Below, piece after piece: positions 52,930 to 60,635 of a stretch of DNA of 64,000 bases. A program made the translations under genes and the position numbers. Below the pieces are notes generated by a model. The model searched no databases and was not told where the DNA came from. It worked only from the letters and a program-made list of their open reading frames with translations. The first letter of the stretch is position 1; every line of letters starts with the position of its first letter. The stretch is from Lachnospiraceae bacterium (GTDB lineage Bacteria; Bacillota_A; Clostridia; Lachnospirales; Lachnospiraceae): positions 83,983 to 147,982 of the forward strand of contig JAFWYN010000026.1 of the NCBI GenBank assembly GCA_017522685.1, written 5' to 3'.

Positions 52930-54669
52930 ATGAAAAACACGAATATCCCTTCCGTAGATAAGGCTCATTTGAAGGGAGTGCCCCTTTTGGAGCGTCATCC
53001 CATTATTCCCAATATGCTTTCCATCAGTGATGCGTTGCGGCTTTTGGCTTTGCGTAAGGCTGAGCGATATGTGGTGGACTGTGAAGGCCTTAGGGTGAAG
53101 GCCGGGGAGATGAAAGCGGATACCATGCTGTTAGCCAAGGCATTTGTACGGTTGGGAGTGAAGCCGGGAGATATTGTGGCTTGTGCCATGCCCAATACCT
53201 ATCAGGCATTATTGGTATTTATGGCGGCTAATACCATAGGTGCAGTTACGACTTATCTGAATTCCCACGCAGGCAAGGAAGAAATAGCGGATTATTTGAA
53301 TTTGTATGAGTGTAAACTGTTGGTGACGGTGAAGGGATCGGAGCGACGTTTGCAATTTTATAAGGAAAATACCGGCCTTGAGCATATTATTATGCAGGAA
53401 AATGAGGATAGGGACAGTCGTGATTTTCGAAAGACGGAAGCGGATGAGAAGGCATTTTTCATGGATTTGCATGGAATGGGTGCTGTGGCTGATTTACAGA
53501 AGGGCAGTTTTCGGAAGCATTTTCCGGGGAAGCAGAACGCTCTCATACTGCATACCAGCGGCTCTACCGGTATGCCGAAGAGTATGATGTTTACCAATGA
53601 AAATGTAATTGCAGCATTGACCTATTTGGAGCATTCTACCCATACACCGGGACCTACAAAGAAGGATTGCCGATGGATGAATGTGGTGCCTTTTATGTAT
53701 CCCTACGGATTTGTGGCATCTGCTTTAGGTACCCTTTTTGCCCGTCGTGAGCTGATATTGATTCCGGATGTGAATGCTGCCGGTATTGGTGATTATTATG
53801 AGAAAAAGCCTCATTTGATTTTCGGAAGTCCGGCCTTTTTGGAGCTGACCATGAAGTATCTTCCGGACCATGTATCCTGTGAGGATTTGCATATTTATGT
53901 ATCCGGCGGTGACTTCCTGTCAGAGAAAAAGTCAAGGGAAGGTATCGCGTTTTTTGCCAAGCATGGAGCAACAGTGGAGCTGGCAAACGGGTCCGGAAAC
54001 GGAGAAATCCTGGCATGCTGTACCAACAGTATGAATGTGGAGTACAAGCCGGAGACGGTGGGGCAGCTGGTGCTCGGACCGGACTATCGTGTCATAGACC
54101 CTGATACTGGTGCAGAGGTACCCTATGATGAACCGGGCGTGCTTTGTGTGGCAGGCAAGCATGTGTTCCAAGGCTACTTTAAGGATGAAGCGGGCACTGC
54201 GGCAGTGATGAAGTGTATCGATGGCAAGATGTATTATAATACCGGAAATTATGGAATACTGCGCAAAAACCGTTATTTCGAGCTGGTGGGTCGTGCGTCC
54301 CGTTTTTATATTGTCAGTTCGCTGAATAAGGTGTACTGTGAGCTGGTGCAGAAGGTATTGTGTCTGGTAGATGTGGTGGATTCCTGTGTGGTAGTACCCA
54401 AGCCTCATGAGGAGCTGCTTTATGTGGGTAAGGCTTATGTTAAGCTGAAGGAAGGCGTGCCGGCCACAGAGGAAACGGCAAAACATATCCTGGAAGAATG
54501 TCAGAAATCCTTTGTGGATGAGGCGTCTGGAGAGGAGCTGCAGCTGAAGGAGTACGAGATTCCGGCAGAAGTGGCCTTTGTGGAGGAAATCAAGCGCCAT
54601 GATGATTCGGACAAGATAACTTATGAGTATTATCGCTTGGAGGCGGAGAAGGAAGTAGGGGAAAAGTAG
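52930..54669 (+). CDS. Adenylate-forming ligase (AMP-binding, acyl/aryl-CoA or carrier ligase type)
   Basis: 579 aa. LHTSGSTGMPKSMMFTN (about residue 210) is the ATP P-loop motif A3; the large domain continues with the substrate-binding region, YNTGNYGILRKNRYFELVGR is motif A7/A8 with the hinge. The family activates a carboxylic acid as adenylate and passes it to CoA or a carrier protein. The usual C-terminal lysine is not clear; KRHDDSDKITY is the likely place. It lies alone between the two rpn genes, with its own promoter and a repeat-module terminator. Substrate unknown. Confidence 0.85.
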   Translation: MKNTNIPSVDKAHLKGVPLLERHPIIPNMLSISDALRLLALRKAERYVVDCEGLRVKAGEMKADTMLLAKAFVRLGVKPGDIVACAMPNTYQALLVFMAANTIGAVTTYLNSHAGKEEIADYLNLYECKLLVTVKGSERRLQFYKENTGLEHIIMQENEDRDSRDFRKTEADEKAFFMDLHGMGAVADLQKGSFRKHFPGKQNALILHTSGSTGMPKSMMFTNENVIAALTYLEHSTHTPGPTKKDCRWMNVVPFMYPYGFVASALGTLFARRELILIPDVNAAGIGDYYEKKPHLIFGSPAFLELTMKYLPDHVSCEDLHIYVSGGDFLSEKKSREGIAFFAKHGATVELANGSGNGEILACCTNSMNVEYKPETVGQLVLGPDYRVIDPDTGAEVPYDEPGVLCVAGKHVFQGYFKDEAGTAAVMKCIDGKMYYNTGNYGILRKNRYFELVGRASRFYIVSSLNKVYCELVQKVLCLVDVVDSCVVVPKPHEELLYVGKAYVKLKEGVPATEETAKHILEECQKSFVDEASGEELQLKEYEIPAEVAFVEEIKRHDDSDKITYEYYRLEAEKEVGEK

Positions 54670-54674
54670 AAAGA

Positions 54675-54764
54675 TATAAGATACGCGAAGGCCTGGGAAA
54701 TTCGTTTTCTCAGGCTTTTTGGGCAAAAAAAAGGATACTAAATCAGTAAAAGTATGTCAATAGA
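54675..54764 (+). repeat. 90-nt hairpin module, copy 2
   Basis: Left end TATAAGATACGC (54675-54686), hairpin at 54690-54716 with a T-run, right end GGATACT-N20-AATAGA (54733-54764). Equal in length to copy 1; the hairpin has different bases but the same pairs. Confidence 0.7.
54690..54722 (+). terminator. Terminator of the ligase gene, inside the repeat module
   Basis: GGCCTGGGAAA pairs with TTTTCTCAGGCT (with G-T pairs), followed by TTTTT. Confidence 0.82.
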
Positions 54765-54799
54765 TACACTGTTCTTTGGGGCGGAAGCTAATAAAGTGC

Positions 54800-54828
54800 T
54801 TGACATATAAAAACAAGAATTATATACT
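54800..54828 (+). promoter_or_regulatory. Promoter of the second rpn gene
   Basis: TTGACA, 17-nt spacer, TATACT. Confidence 0.8.
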
Positions 54829-54834
54829 CATACT

Positions 54835-54959
54835 ATAAATTAATTCTTCAATTCTGGAAGATCTTAATTTCTGGGCATTTCGCCCGTGATTCAAAAGGAA
54901 CAATAGGAGCGGGCAGTGCATAGAGTAGGATGATACTGCCTGCCGGAACAGGAGGTAGT
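54835..54959 (+). promoter_or_regulatory. Structured leader of the second rpn gene
   Basis: About 125 nt. GCGGGCAGT (54909-54917) pairs with ACTGCCTGC (54935-54943), 16 nt before the ATG as in copy 1. The outer pair is G-C here and A-T in copy 1. Confidence 0.6.
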
Positions 54960-56009
54960 ATGCAAAAAAAGGAAGAAGAAACCATTATGAATTCGCAGGT
55001 CAGGGACAGTGGCGGCAAGATTATTTTTGGGGACAATACTTTGTGTTCCCAATTCTTAAGGAACTACATTCCCCTGCCCTATTTAAAGGATGTACAGCCC
55101 GAGGATATTGAGGATGTGTCGGACCGATTTGTACCCTTGTTTGCGGAGGAACGGAATGCAGACCGGGTGAAAAAGGTGAATATCCGGGGAGAAAAGCCAT
55201 TCTTTTTGGTATCCCTGATTGAACATAAGACCCATGTGGATTATAATGTATGTATGCAGATTTTTCGCTACATGGTGTACATATGGGACGCTTATGAGAA
55301 GGAAGAGGAGCAGAAGCAGAAGGGGATTTCCAAGCTGGCAGGCTTCAAATATCCGGTCATCCTGCCCATCGTGTATTATGAGGGGGCGGAAAACTGGACA
55401 GTACCGAGGGATTTTAAAAGCCGTTTGCAGCAGGGGGAAGCTTTTGGAAAGTATGTGCCGGATTTTGAGTATTATCTGGTACCCCTAAAGGATTACAGTA
55501 ATGAGGAGCTTTTAGACAAGGCGGATGAGATATCCCTGGTTATGTTAATTAATAAGCTACAGACCCCGGAGGATGTGGAGAAGTTTCGCCGGATTCCGCC
55601 GCAGAAGCTGGAAGAAATACTGAAGGAAACACCGAAGCATCTGCTGGATATCATAGGGAATGTGTTACTGGCATTTTTGTTAAAGGAGAATGTGCAGGTA
55701 GAGGAAGCGGAGGACCTTGCGGGAAAGGTGAGGGAGAAGAAGATGGGAATGCTTTTTGAAAACATGCAGAAGATGGACATACAGGAAGAGAGGCGTAAGA
55801 CTGCGAAAGCAGTGCAGAGAGCAGAAGAGGCAGAGCAGAAAGCGGAGGAAGCCACGAAAAAGTTAGAGGATAGTATTCGTCTTTTTGTGGAGAGCTGTCA
55901 GGAGCTTGGTGTTTCCCAAGCTTTCATAAAAGATAAATTGATTGGTAAGATGGATTTTGATATGGATTTTGCGGATCAAGTTATAGCGAATTATTTTAAA
56001 GAGTCTTAA
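54960..56009 (+). CDS. Rpn-family recombination-promoting nuclease, copy 2
   Basis: 349 aa, near-duplicate of the gene at 51374, with the same DRFVPLFAEE and LIEHKTHVD nuclease motifs. It differs in the first 10 residues, in scattered positions, and in a shorter coiled coil (about 9 residues fewer, in the Ala/Glu/Gln/Lys repeats). The block matching 52005-52195 of copy 1 is almost identical, while the flanks differ more. ATG 54960 follows AGGAGGTAGT. No terminator of its own is obvious. Confidence 0.85.
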   Translation: MQKKEEETIMNSQVRDSGGKIIFGDNTLCSQFLRNYIPLPYLKDVQPEDIEDVSDRFVPLFAEERNADRVKKVNIRGEKPFFLVSLIEHKTHVDYNVCMQIFRYMVYIWDAYEKEEEQKQKGISKLAGFKYPVILPIVYYEGAENWTVPRDFKSRLQQGEAFGKYVPDFEYYLVPLKDYSNEELLDKADEISLVMLINKLQTPEDVEKFRRIPPQKLEEILKETPKHLLDIIGNVLLAFLLKENVQVEEAEDLAGKVREKKMGMLFENMQKMDIQEERRKTAKAVQRAEEAEQKAEEATKKLEDSIRLFVESCQELGVSQAFIKDKLIGKMDFDMDFADQVIANYFKES

Positions 56010-56056
56010 AGTTTTTCCTACAAACGAGCATCTGAGTTTTAAAGCACTGTGGGATG

Positions 56057-56154
56057 CCTATATACCATAATTGGCTAAAAAGTATCCATATTTTATGTAA
56101 ACGTGGTACTAAATAATAAGAAAAGCTATATAAGAAAAGCTATATAAGATACGC
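56057..56154. repeat. Partial pieces of the hairpin module
   Basis: On the minus strand GGATACT-...-TATAGG (56057-56087) resembles the module's right end; on the plus strand TATAAGATACGC (56143-56154) repeats the left end. Between them AAGAAAAGCTATAT is tandemly repeated twice (about 56119-56146). No complete module. Confidence 0.45.
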
Positions 56155-56209
56155 AATGGCCTGTGGATGAGAAAGTACTGGCATGAATAAGCGGCATAAG
56201 GAGGCCTCT

Positions 56210-56692
56210 ATGAAATCATGTTTAACAACTCTGTGTTACATAGAAAAAGATGACTGTTATCTGATGCTTCATCGGGTGAAGAAGGAGCAGGATATCAATA
56301 AGGATAAGTGGATTGGTATCGGTGGACATTTTGAGGGAAAGGAAAGCCCGGAGGATTGTCTGTTAAGAGAAGTAAAGGAAGAAACAGGTTTAACTCTTAC
56401 GGATTATCGTTTTCGCGGAATTATTACTTTTGTGACGGATTGCTATGAGACGGAGTATATGTGCCTGTATACGGCAGATGCATTTGAGGGAGTGTTGACA
56501 GAATGTGCCGAGGGCAATTTGGAATGGGTACCGAAAAGTAGGCTTCGAGAGTTGAATCTGTGGGAAGGTGATTATATCTTTCTGGAGCTTTTGGAAAGCA
56601 GAATGGATTTCTTTTCCTTAAAGCTTTGTTATGAGCAGGACAAGCTGGTGGAAGCGGTGTTGGATGGAAAAAGATTGGCAGAATGGGTATAA
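56210..56692 (+). CDS. NUDIX hydrolase, MutT-like
   Basis: 160 aa. The Nudix box is complete: GGHFEGKESPEDCLLREVKE followed by ETGL. These enzymes split nucleoside diphosphates linked to another group, for example 8-oxo-dGTP, in the cytosol; the exact substrate is unknown. ATG 56210 follows AAGGAGGCCTCT and replaces an upstream in-frame ATG at 56183 without ribosome site. Confidence 0.87.
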   Translation: MKSCLTTLCYIEKDDCYLMLHRVKKEQDINKDKWIGIGGHFEGKESPEDCLLREVKEETGLTLTDYRFRGIITFVTDCYETEYMCLYTADAFEGVLTECAEGNLEWVPKSRLRELNLWEGDYIFLELLESRMDFFSLKLCYEQDKLVEAVLDGKRLAEWV

Positions 56693-56694
56693 AA

Positions 56695-56717
56695 TGGGGT
56701 GGCTAAAAGCCACCCTT
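56695..56717. terminator. Hairpin between the convergent NUDIX and thioesterase genes
   Basis: GGGTGGCT (56697-56704) pairs with AGCCACCC (56708-56715); it overlaps the thioesterase stop codon. T-runs are weak on both sides. Confidence 0.5.
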
Positions 56718-57176
56718 ATTGCGTTCTAAGCGAAGTGCCCGGCGTTTCTCTGCCAAGCGGAATTCTTCTTCCTGAAATTCATTTTCTAAAATAATGGGCG
56801 GTACGGGAGTGGGGCGATTGTCCCCGTCCATGGCCACCAGTACCATATAGGCACGATTGATGGGATAACGCATGCCGTCGTCCTTTTCCACATAGGTATC
56901 CACCCGTACTTCCATGGATGTGCGACCGGTGTGGGTGATATAGCCGATGAGCACGATCATGTCTCCTACATAGGCGCCTGATTTGAAGACCAGATTGTCG
57001 ATAGCAGCAGTGGTGACGGTCTTTACACCCGCATGGCGCATGGCTACGACTGCGGCCAATTCATCTATCATTTTCAGTAAGGTACCACCGAAAAGTCGTC
57101 CGCCGGCATTTAGGTCTGCGGGTTGTACGATATGGACCTGTTCGGATTTGGAATAGGATACGGTTCTTTGATGCAT
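56703..57176 (-). CDS. Acyl-CoA thioesterase, hotdog fold
   Basis: 157 aa. LNAGGRLFGGTLLKMIDELA carries the usual N-A-x-G-x-x-F-G-G motif with the catalytic Asp in the following helix; THTGRTSMEVRVDTYVE is the central strand of the hotdog fold. Related to YkhA/YciA thioesterases, which release CoA from acyl-CoA. ATG 57176 has AAGGAGGTTACC upstream. Convergent with the NUDIX gene. Confidence 0.88.
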   Translation of the reverse strand: MHQRTVSYSKSEQVHIVQPADLNAGGRLFGGTLLKMIDELAAVVAMRHAGVKTVTTAAIDNLVFKSGAYVGDMIVLIGYITHTGRTSMEVRVDTYVEKDDGMRYPINRAYMVLVAMDGDNRPTPVPPIILENEFQEEEFRLAEKRRALRLERNKGGF

Positions 57177-57295
57177 GGTAACCTCCTTAAAAACGAAAAA
57201 CCACAGAAATAATACCAAAAGAATAACAAAATTAAATGGGTATGTCAATGAGCGAAGGTGCACTTCACAAATGCACCTTCGCTTTTTGTGTGAAA

Positions 57296-57610
57296 TTATG
57301 CCTTTTTAATCAATTCAGCAACCAGCATGGAAATACAACTTAGTTGGTTAGGGGTCAATTTTTTGAGATTTTCTATAAGTTGCTGTAAATTAACGGGCTG
57401 CTTTGATTCTGAGTCAAAAAACTCTTGTGGCGATATCCCTAAGTATTCACAAATATAAAAGAAAACTGTCATGGAAGGCAGGGCTTTCCCTGATTCAATA
57501 TTATTGATGTAACCGGGATTTTGTCCGATTGATAAACTCATCTCTCTTGCAGAGACATTCTTTTGTGTTCTTAAGTGCGTTAAACGTAATGCAAATGTTT
57601 CTTCATACAT
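57296..57610 (-). CDS. XRE-family helix-turn-helix regulator
   Basis: 104 aa. HTH_3 at about residues 5-62 (NVSAREMSLSIGQNPGYINN is the helix-turn-helix) followed by a helical tail (NLQQLIENLKKLTPNQLSCI), a common pattern in Lachnospiraceae regulators. ATG 57610 with AAGGATGGTGATT upstream. It is divergent from the lipoprotein gene and may regulate it. Confidence 0.82.
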   Translation of the reverse strand: MYEETFALRLTHLRTQKNVSAREMSLSIGQNPGYINNIESGKALPSMTVFFYICEYLGISPQEFFDSESKQPVNLQQLIENLKKLTPNQLSCISMLVAELIKKA

Positions 57611-57660
57611 ATAATCACCATCCTTTATCATATTGTATCTAATATTGCAAAAAACAATGT

Positions 57661-57689
57661 TTGACTGAAAGCGATAAATGTGATAAAAT
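57661..57689 (+). promoter_or_regulatory. Promoter of the lipoprotein gene at 57766
   Basis: TTGACT, 17-nt spacer, TAAAAT. Confidence 0.7.
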
Positions 57690-57765
57690 AACGGAATGCA
57701 AATGATATTTGCGCAAAAACATTGGAAAAAATCTGATATCAAAACAAAAGAAAAGGAGAGAAAAA

Positions 57766-58923
57766 ATGAAGAAGAAAATGAAGGTGCTAATGTTGGTGGG
57801 AGCTTTAGGGGCAATGCTATTCGGTTTAACTGGATGCGGAAGCACTACAGTAGACCTTAACGAATACATATCTGTTGATATTTCAGGATATGATTCAATG
57901 GGACAGGCAAATATTAGGTTTGACAAAGATGCTTTTGAAGAGGATTTTGGTGATAAGATAGAAGCCAAAATTAACAAGCAGGGTGGAGATGCTGCAAAGA
58001 TGAGTTTGGAACTTCAATTCGGCGAAGAACCATACGAAGTAATGTTGAATTATTGTGCGGATTATAGGGTTGAAAAACCGGATAATCTCTCTAATGGTGA
58101 TGTGGTTAAACTGGTATGGGAATGTGAAACTGAAAATGCAAAGGAGTTCTTTAATTGTAACTTGAAGTATTCAGATATGGAATTCAAGGTAGAGGGACTT
58201 AAGGAACTGAAGACATTTAATCCTTTTGATTATGTTACAGTTGAGATTGAAGGGGTTTCTCCTAAAGGATATGCGTCACTTGTGGTTGATTCTAGCCCAG
58301 AGGAGATGCAATACATCACATTTATTGCGGATAAGTTAAATGATTTATCTAATGGTGATGTAATTGTGTTAAAAGCCAATATGCTTCGTACGGAAGAAGA
58401 TTTTGCACTAAAGTTTGATTCAATACCGAGTCCTCTTACTATGGAATATCAGGTGAAAGACTTGCCATCTTACGCTAAGTCTGTTTCTGAAATTGATGAA
58501 GCTACTCTGACAGCAATGAAGCAACAGGCAGAGGAAATTTATAAGGCTCATTGGCTGAATGTTGAGGGAAATATGGATGGTTTGAATGAACTGAACTATA
58601 TTGGAAATTATTACCTTTCTAAAAAGGAAGGTGAAAGATTTACTGATGAAAATCATATATATATGGTCTATAAAGTGGATTGTTCATGGGATGGTGTAAA
58701 TTATCCTCATTATGTATATGTTAAGTTCTCGAATATTACTGTTGATGAGGCAGGAAAAGGTATTGTGGATATGAGCCAATATGAACTTGTAAATGATAAG
58801 TGGTGGCCCACAGGTGATATTGGGGGAATATATTATTATGGATATGGTACCCTCGATGAACTTTATAATGCATTTGATGCAGCACTGGTAGAAAGATATA
58901 CTTTTGAAAATAACATAGAATAA
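57766..58923 (+). CDS. Lipoprotein with two similar N-terminal units, unknown function
   Basis: 385 aa. Signal peptide with lipobox LTGC (Cys about 22). Two related units follow (about 27-110 and 140-215): each begins with a Y-x-x-V-x-I-x-G phrase (YISVDISGYDSMGQANI and YVTVEIEGVSPKGYASL) and ends in NLSNGDVVKL or DLSNGDVIVL. The C-terminal 150 residues are mixed with many Tyr and Trp. The family is not recognised. The product probably sits on the outer membrane face. A separate promoter is present; the XRE gene is divergent. Confidence 0.7.
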   Translation: MKKKMKVLMLVGALGAMLFGLTGCGSTTVDLNEYISVDISGYDSMGQANIRFDKDAFEEDFGDKIEAKINKQGGDAAKMSLELQFGEEPYEVMLNYCADYRVEKPDNLSNGDVVKLVWECETENAKEFFNCNLKYSDMEFKVEGLKELKTFNPFDYVTVEIEGVSPKGYASLVVDSSPEEMQYITFIADKLNDLSNGDVIVLKANMLRTEEDFALKFDSIPSPLTMEYQVKDLPSYAKSVSEIDEATLTAMKQQAEEIYKAHWLNVEGNMDGLNELNYIGNYYLSKKEGERFTDENHIYMVYKVDCSWDGVNYPHYVYVKFSNITVDEAGKGIVDMSQYELVNDKWWPTGDIGGIYYYGYGTLDELYNAFDAALVERYTFENNIE

Positions 58924-58955
58924 TAAAAGATTAAATAACTAAGGAGAACGAAGTG

Positions 58956-59234
58956 ATGGACTTTGATATGGGAAAGTACCTTTTGAAAATGGTATTTTCG
59001 ATCGGAATTACTGTTGCATTACTGTCTGTGTATAGTATGGATAAATTGCTATATAATATTTTGTCCGGTGCAGCGTATTTTATGATGGGTTATGCGATGG
59101 CTACGGTGTTCGGAATTGCTTTAAGAATCACCGAGAATTATATTATTGCATTTATTGTATTCATCATTGCATTTGTAGCATTGTTCAAAGGTGCGTTTAT
59201 GCTTGCTGAATTAGGGAAGATAGGAGAAATTTGA
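58956..59234 (+). CDS. Small membrane protein, unknown function
   Basis: 92 aa with about three hydrophobic segments (residues about 10-27, 35-55, 60-85). AAGGAG lies 9 bp upstream of ATG 58956; a GTG at 58953 is also in frame. It is 32 bp after the lipoprotein and probably in the same transcript. Confidence 0.55.
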   Translation: MDFDMGKYLLKMVFSIGITVALLSVYSMDKLLYNILSGAAYFMMGYAMATVFGIALRITENYIIAFIVFIIAFVALFKGAFMLAELGKIGEI

Positions 59235-59339
59235 CTTATGTTTGTGGTTTTATTGTGTTCGTGTGGCCTGTTATAGGAGATACGCGGAAAGCAATACTCT
59301 ATATCAAAGATATGTTTGATTGAGAATAAGGAGCATATT

Positions 59340-60200
59340 ATGAAGGAGAGAAATATTTTTGTGTTTTTGTTAAGTGGCTTACTGATGGTGGGCTTAACTG
59401 CCTGTGGGGACAACTCGGAAGACACGGGGGATATCGCTATCGAGGATGTGATAACCATTGAAAATGGACAGATGAAGGTGGATGAAGAGAAGCTGGAAGA
59501 GGTGGTTGAACAAATTGTTGAAGAGTCTTGGTCAATATACTTCGATGAATCATTAAAGCCGGTATTTGATGTACACCCTGTTTTAAGAGGAAAGGAAGTT
59601 ACAGGATACACATTGGAGAGAGTTGGTGACGTTTTAGGAGAGCCTGACATAATAGATGGTAACACTCCCATATATATAGTAGCTAACGAAAACGGTGCAG
59701 AGTTGCAGGTAAGGCTGGGCGTAATAGGAGTTTACGCTCGGGACGAAGAGGGGAATGTTATAGTAGATGAAAGTGGTAGACCGGTTATTGGAAGTTATAA
59801 AGTCGACGATGTGCACAGCCGTACTAGTGAAGGAAATGATCAAATATTAGATCGTGGAAAAGCTATCAGACTTTATGCTATAGGAAACAAGAATTACGAG
59901 GTCACAACACAAGAAGCATTTGAAACATTTGTCAAAATGTATTCAGAACATTATGGTCCGTATCTTGTGACGGAGGAAAACGTAAATAATCCTCCGGGGC
60001 AGGAAATATACGGTTACACTTATACGATGATGTCGGAATTGCTTGGGACTCCCGGTTTTTTGTTTGACGTAAACGATGACGGAATAAGCGTTATGTGGAT
60101 TTATCAAGGAGAAGTACCTAAGTGTATTACTGTAGATTTTGACAAAAACGGAAACTGTGTGGGATTTGGAGATTATAACGAAATTGAGATTAAAAAATAA
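59340..60200 (+). CDS. Lipoprotein, unknown function
   Basis: 286 aa. Signal peptide with lipobox LTAC (Cys about 22), a Glu/Asp-rich linker, then a globular part with two similar stretches (YTLERVGDVLGEPDIIDGN and YTYTMMSELLGTPGFLFDVN), which suggests an internal duplication. No recognised domain. Start after AAGGAGCATATT. Ends at a terminator. Confidence 0.65.
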   Translation: MKERNIFVFLLSGLLMVGLTACGDNSEDTGDIAIEDVITIENGQMKVDEEKLEEVVEQIVEESWSIYFDESLKPVFDVHPVLRGKEVTGYTLERVGDVLGEPDIIDGNTPIYIVANENGAELQVRLGVIGVYARDEEGNVIVDESGRPVIGSYKVDDVHSRTSEGNDQILDRGKAIRLYAIGNKNYEVTTQEAFETFVKMYSEHYGPYLVTEENVNNPPGQEIYGYTYTMMSELLGTPGFLFDVNDDGISVMWIYQGEVPKCITVDFDKNGNCVGFGDYNEIEIKK

Positions 60201-60202
60201 GC

Positions 60203-60232
60203 AAGAGCCCCAAGATAGGGGCTCTTAATTTA
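60203..60232 (+). terminator. Terminator after the lipoprotein gene at 59340
   Basis: AAGAGCCCC pairs with GGGGCTCTT (loop AAGATA), then AATTT. Confidence 0.75.
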
Positions 60233-60360
60233 TGCCTTATTCAAATCCTCATAAACATTGTCTTCATTCGCCAATTCGTTCACCATTTATTAGGTCAAAT
60301 TAGGTCGATCTCGGTCTATGCTTACTATATCATAGGTGAGGGCAGAGGTAAACAGAAATA

Positions 60361-60402
60361 ATAAAAAACCCAAAAACCATTGAAAATCAAGGTTTTTGAG
60401 TT
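60361..60402 (-). terminator. Terminator of the tRNA-Trp gene
   Basis: On the minus strand AACTCAAAAACC pairs with GGTTTTTGGGTT, followed by TTTTTT. Confidence 0.78.
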
Positions 60403-60415
60403 CCTTTTAATTAAG

Positions 60416-60486
60416 CAGAGGAAGAGGGAATCGAACCCCCGTTAACGGTTTTGGAGACCGCCGCACTACCGCTGTACTATTCCTCT
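60416..60486 (-). tRNA. tRNA-Trp (anticodon CCA)
   Basis: 71 nt on the minus strand. Acceptor stem AGAGGAA/TTCCTCT, discriminator G, anticodon loop CTCCAAA closed by GCGGT/ACCGT, and a T-loop GGTTCGATTCC. CCA is not encoded in the DNA. It is preceded by a good promoter and followed by a terminator. Confidence 0.93.
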
Positions 60487-60506
60487 ATGTATCGCTAACG
60501 AATTGT

Positions 60507-60535
60507 ATTGTAGCATAAGAAGAGGTAAATAGCAA
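60507..60535 (-). promoter_or_regulatory. Promoter of tRNA-Trp
   Basis: Minus strand: TTGCTA, 17-nt spacer, TACAAT preceded by TGC. The start would be just upstream of the tRNA. Confidence 0.7.
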
Positions 60536-60635
60536 GGGGAAAATTAAAAATTTTTGGAAAAATTCATACAGTTTGATTTTTGATTGTGGTTGAAGTATGA
60601 TAGAGAAAAGAATACTTGAAGTAAGGAGTATGCAG

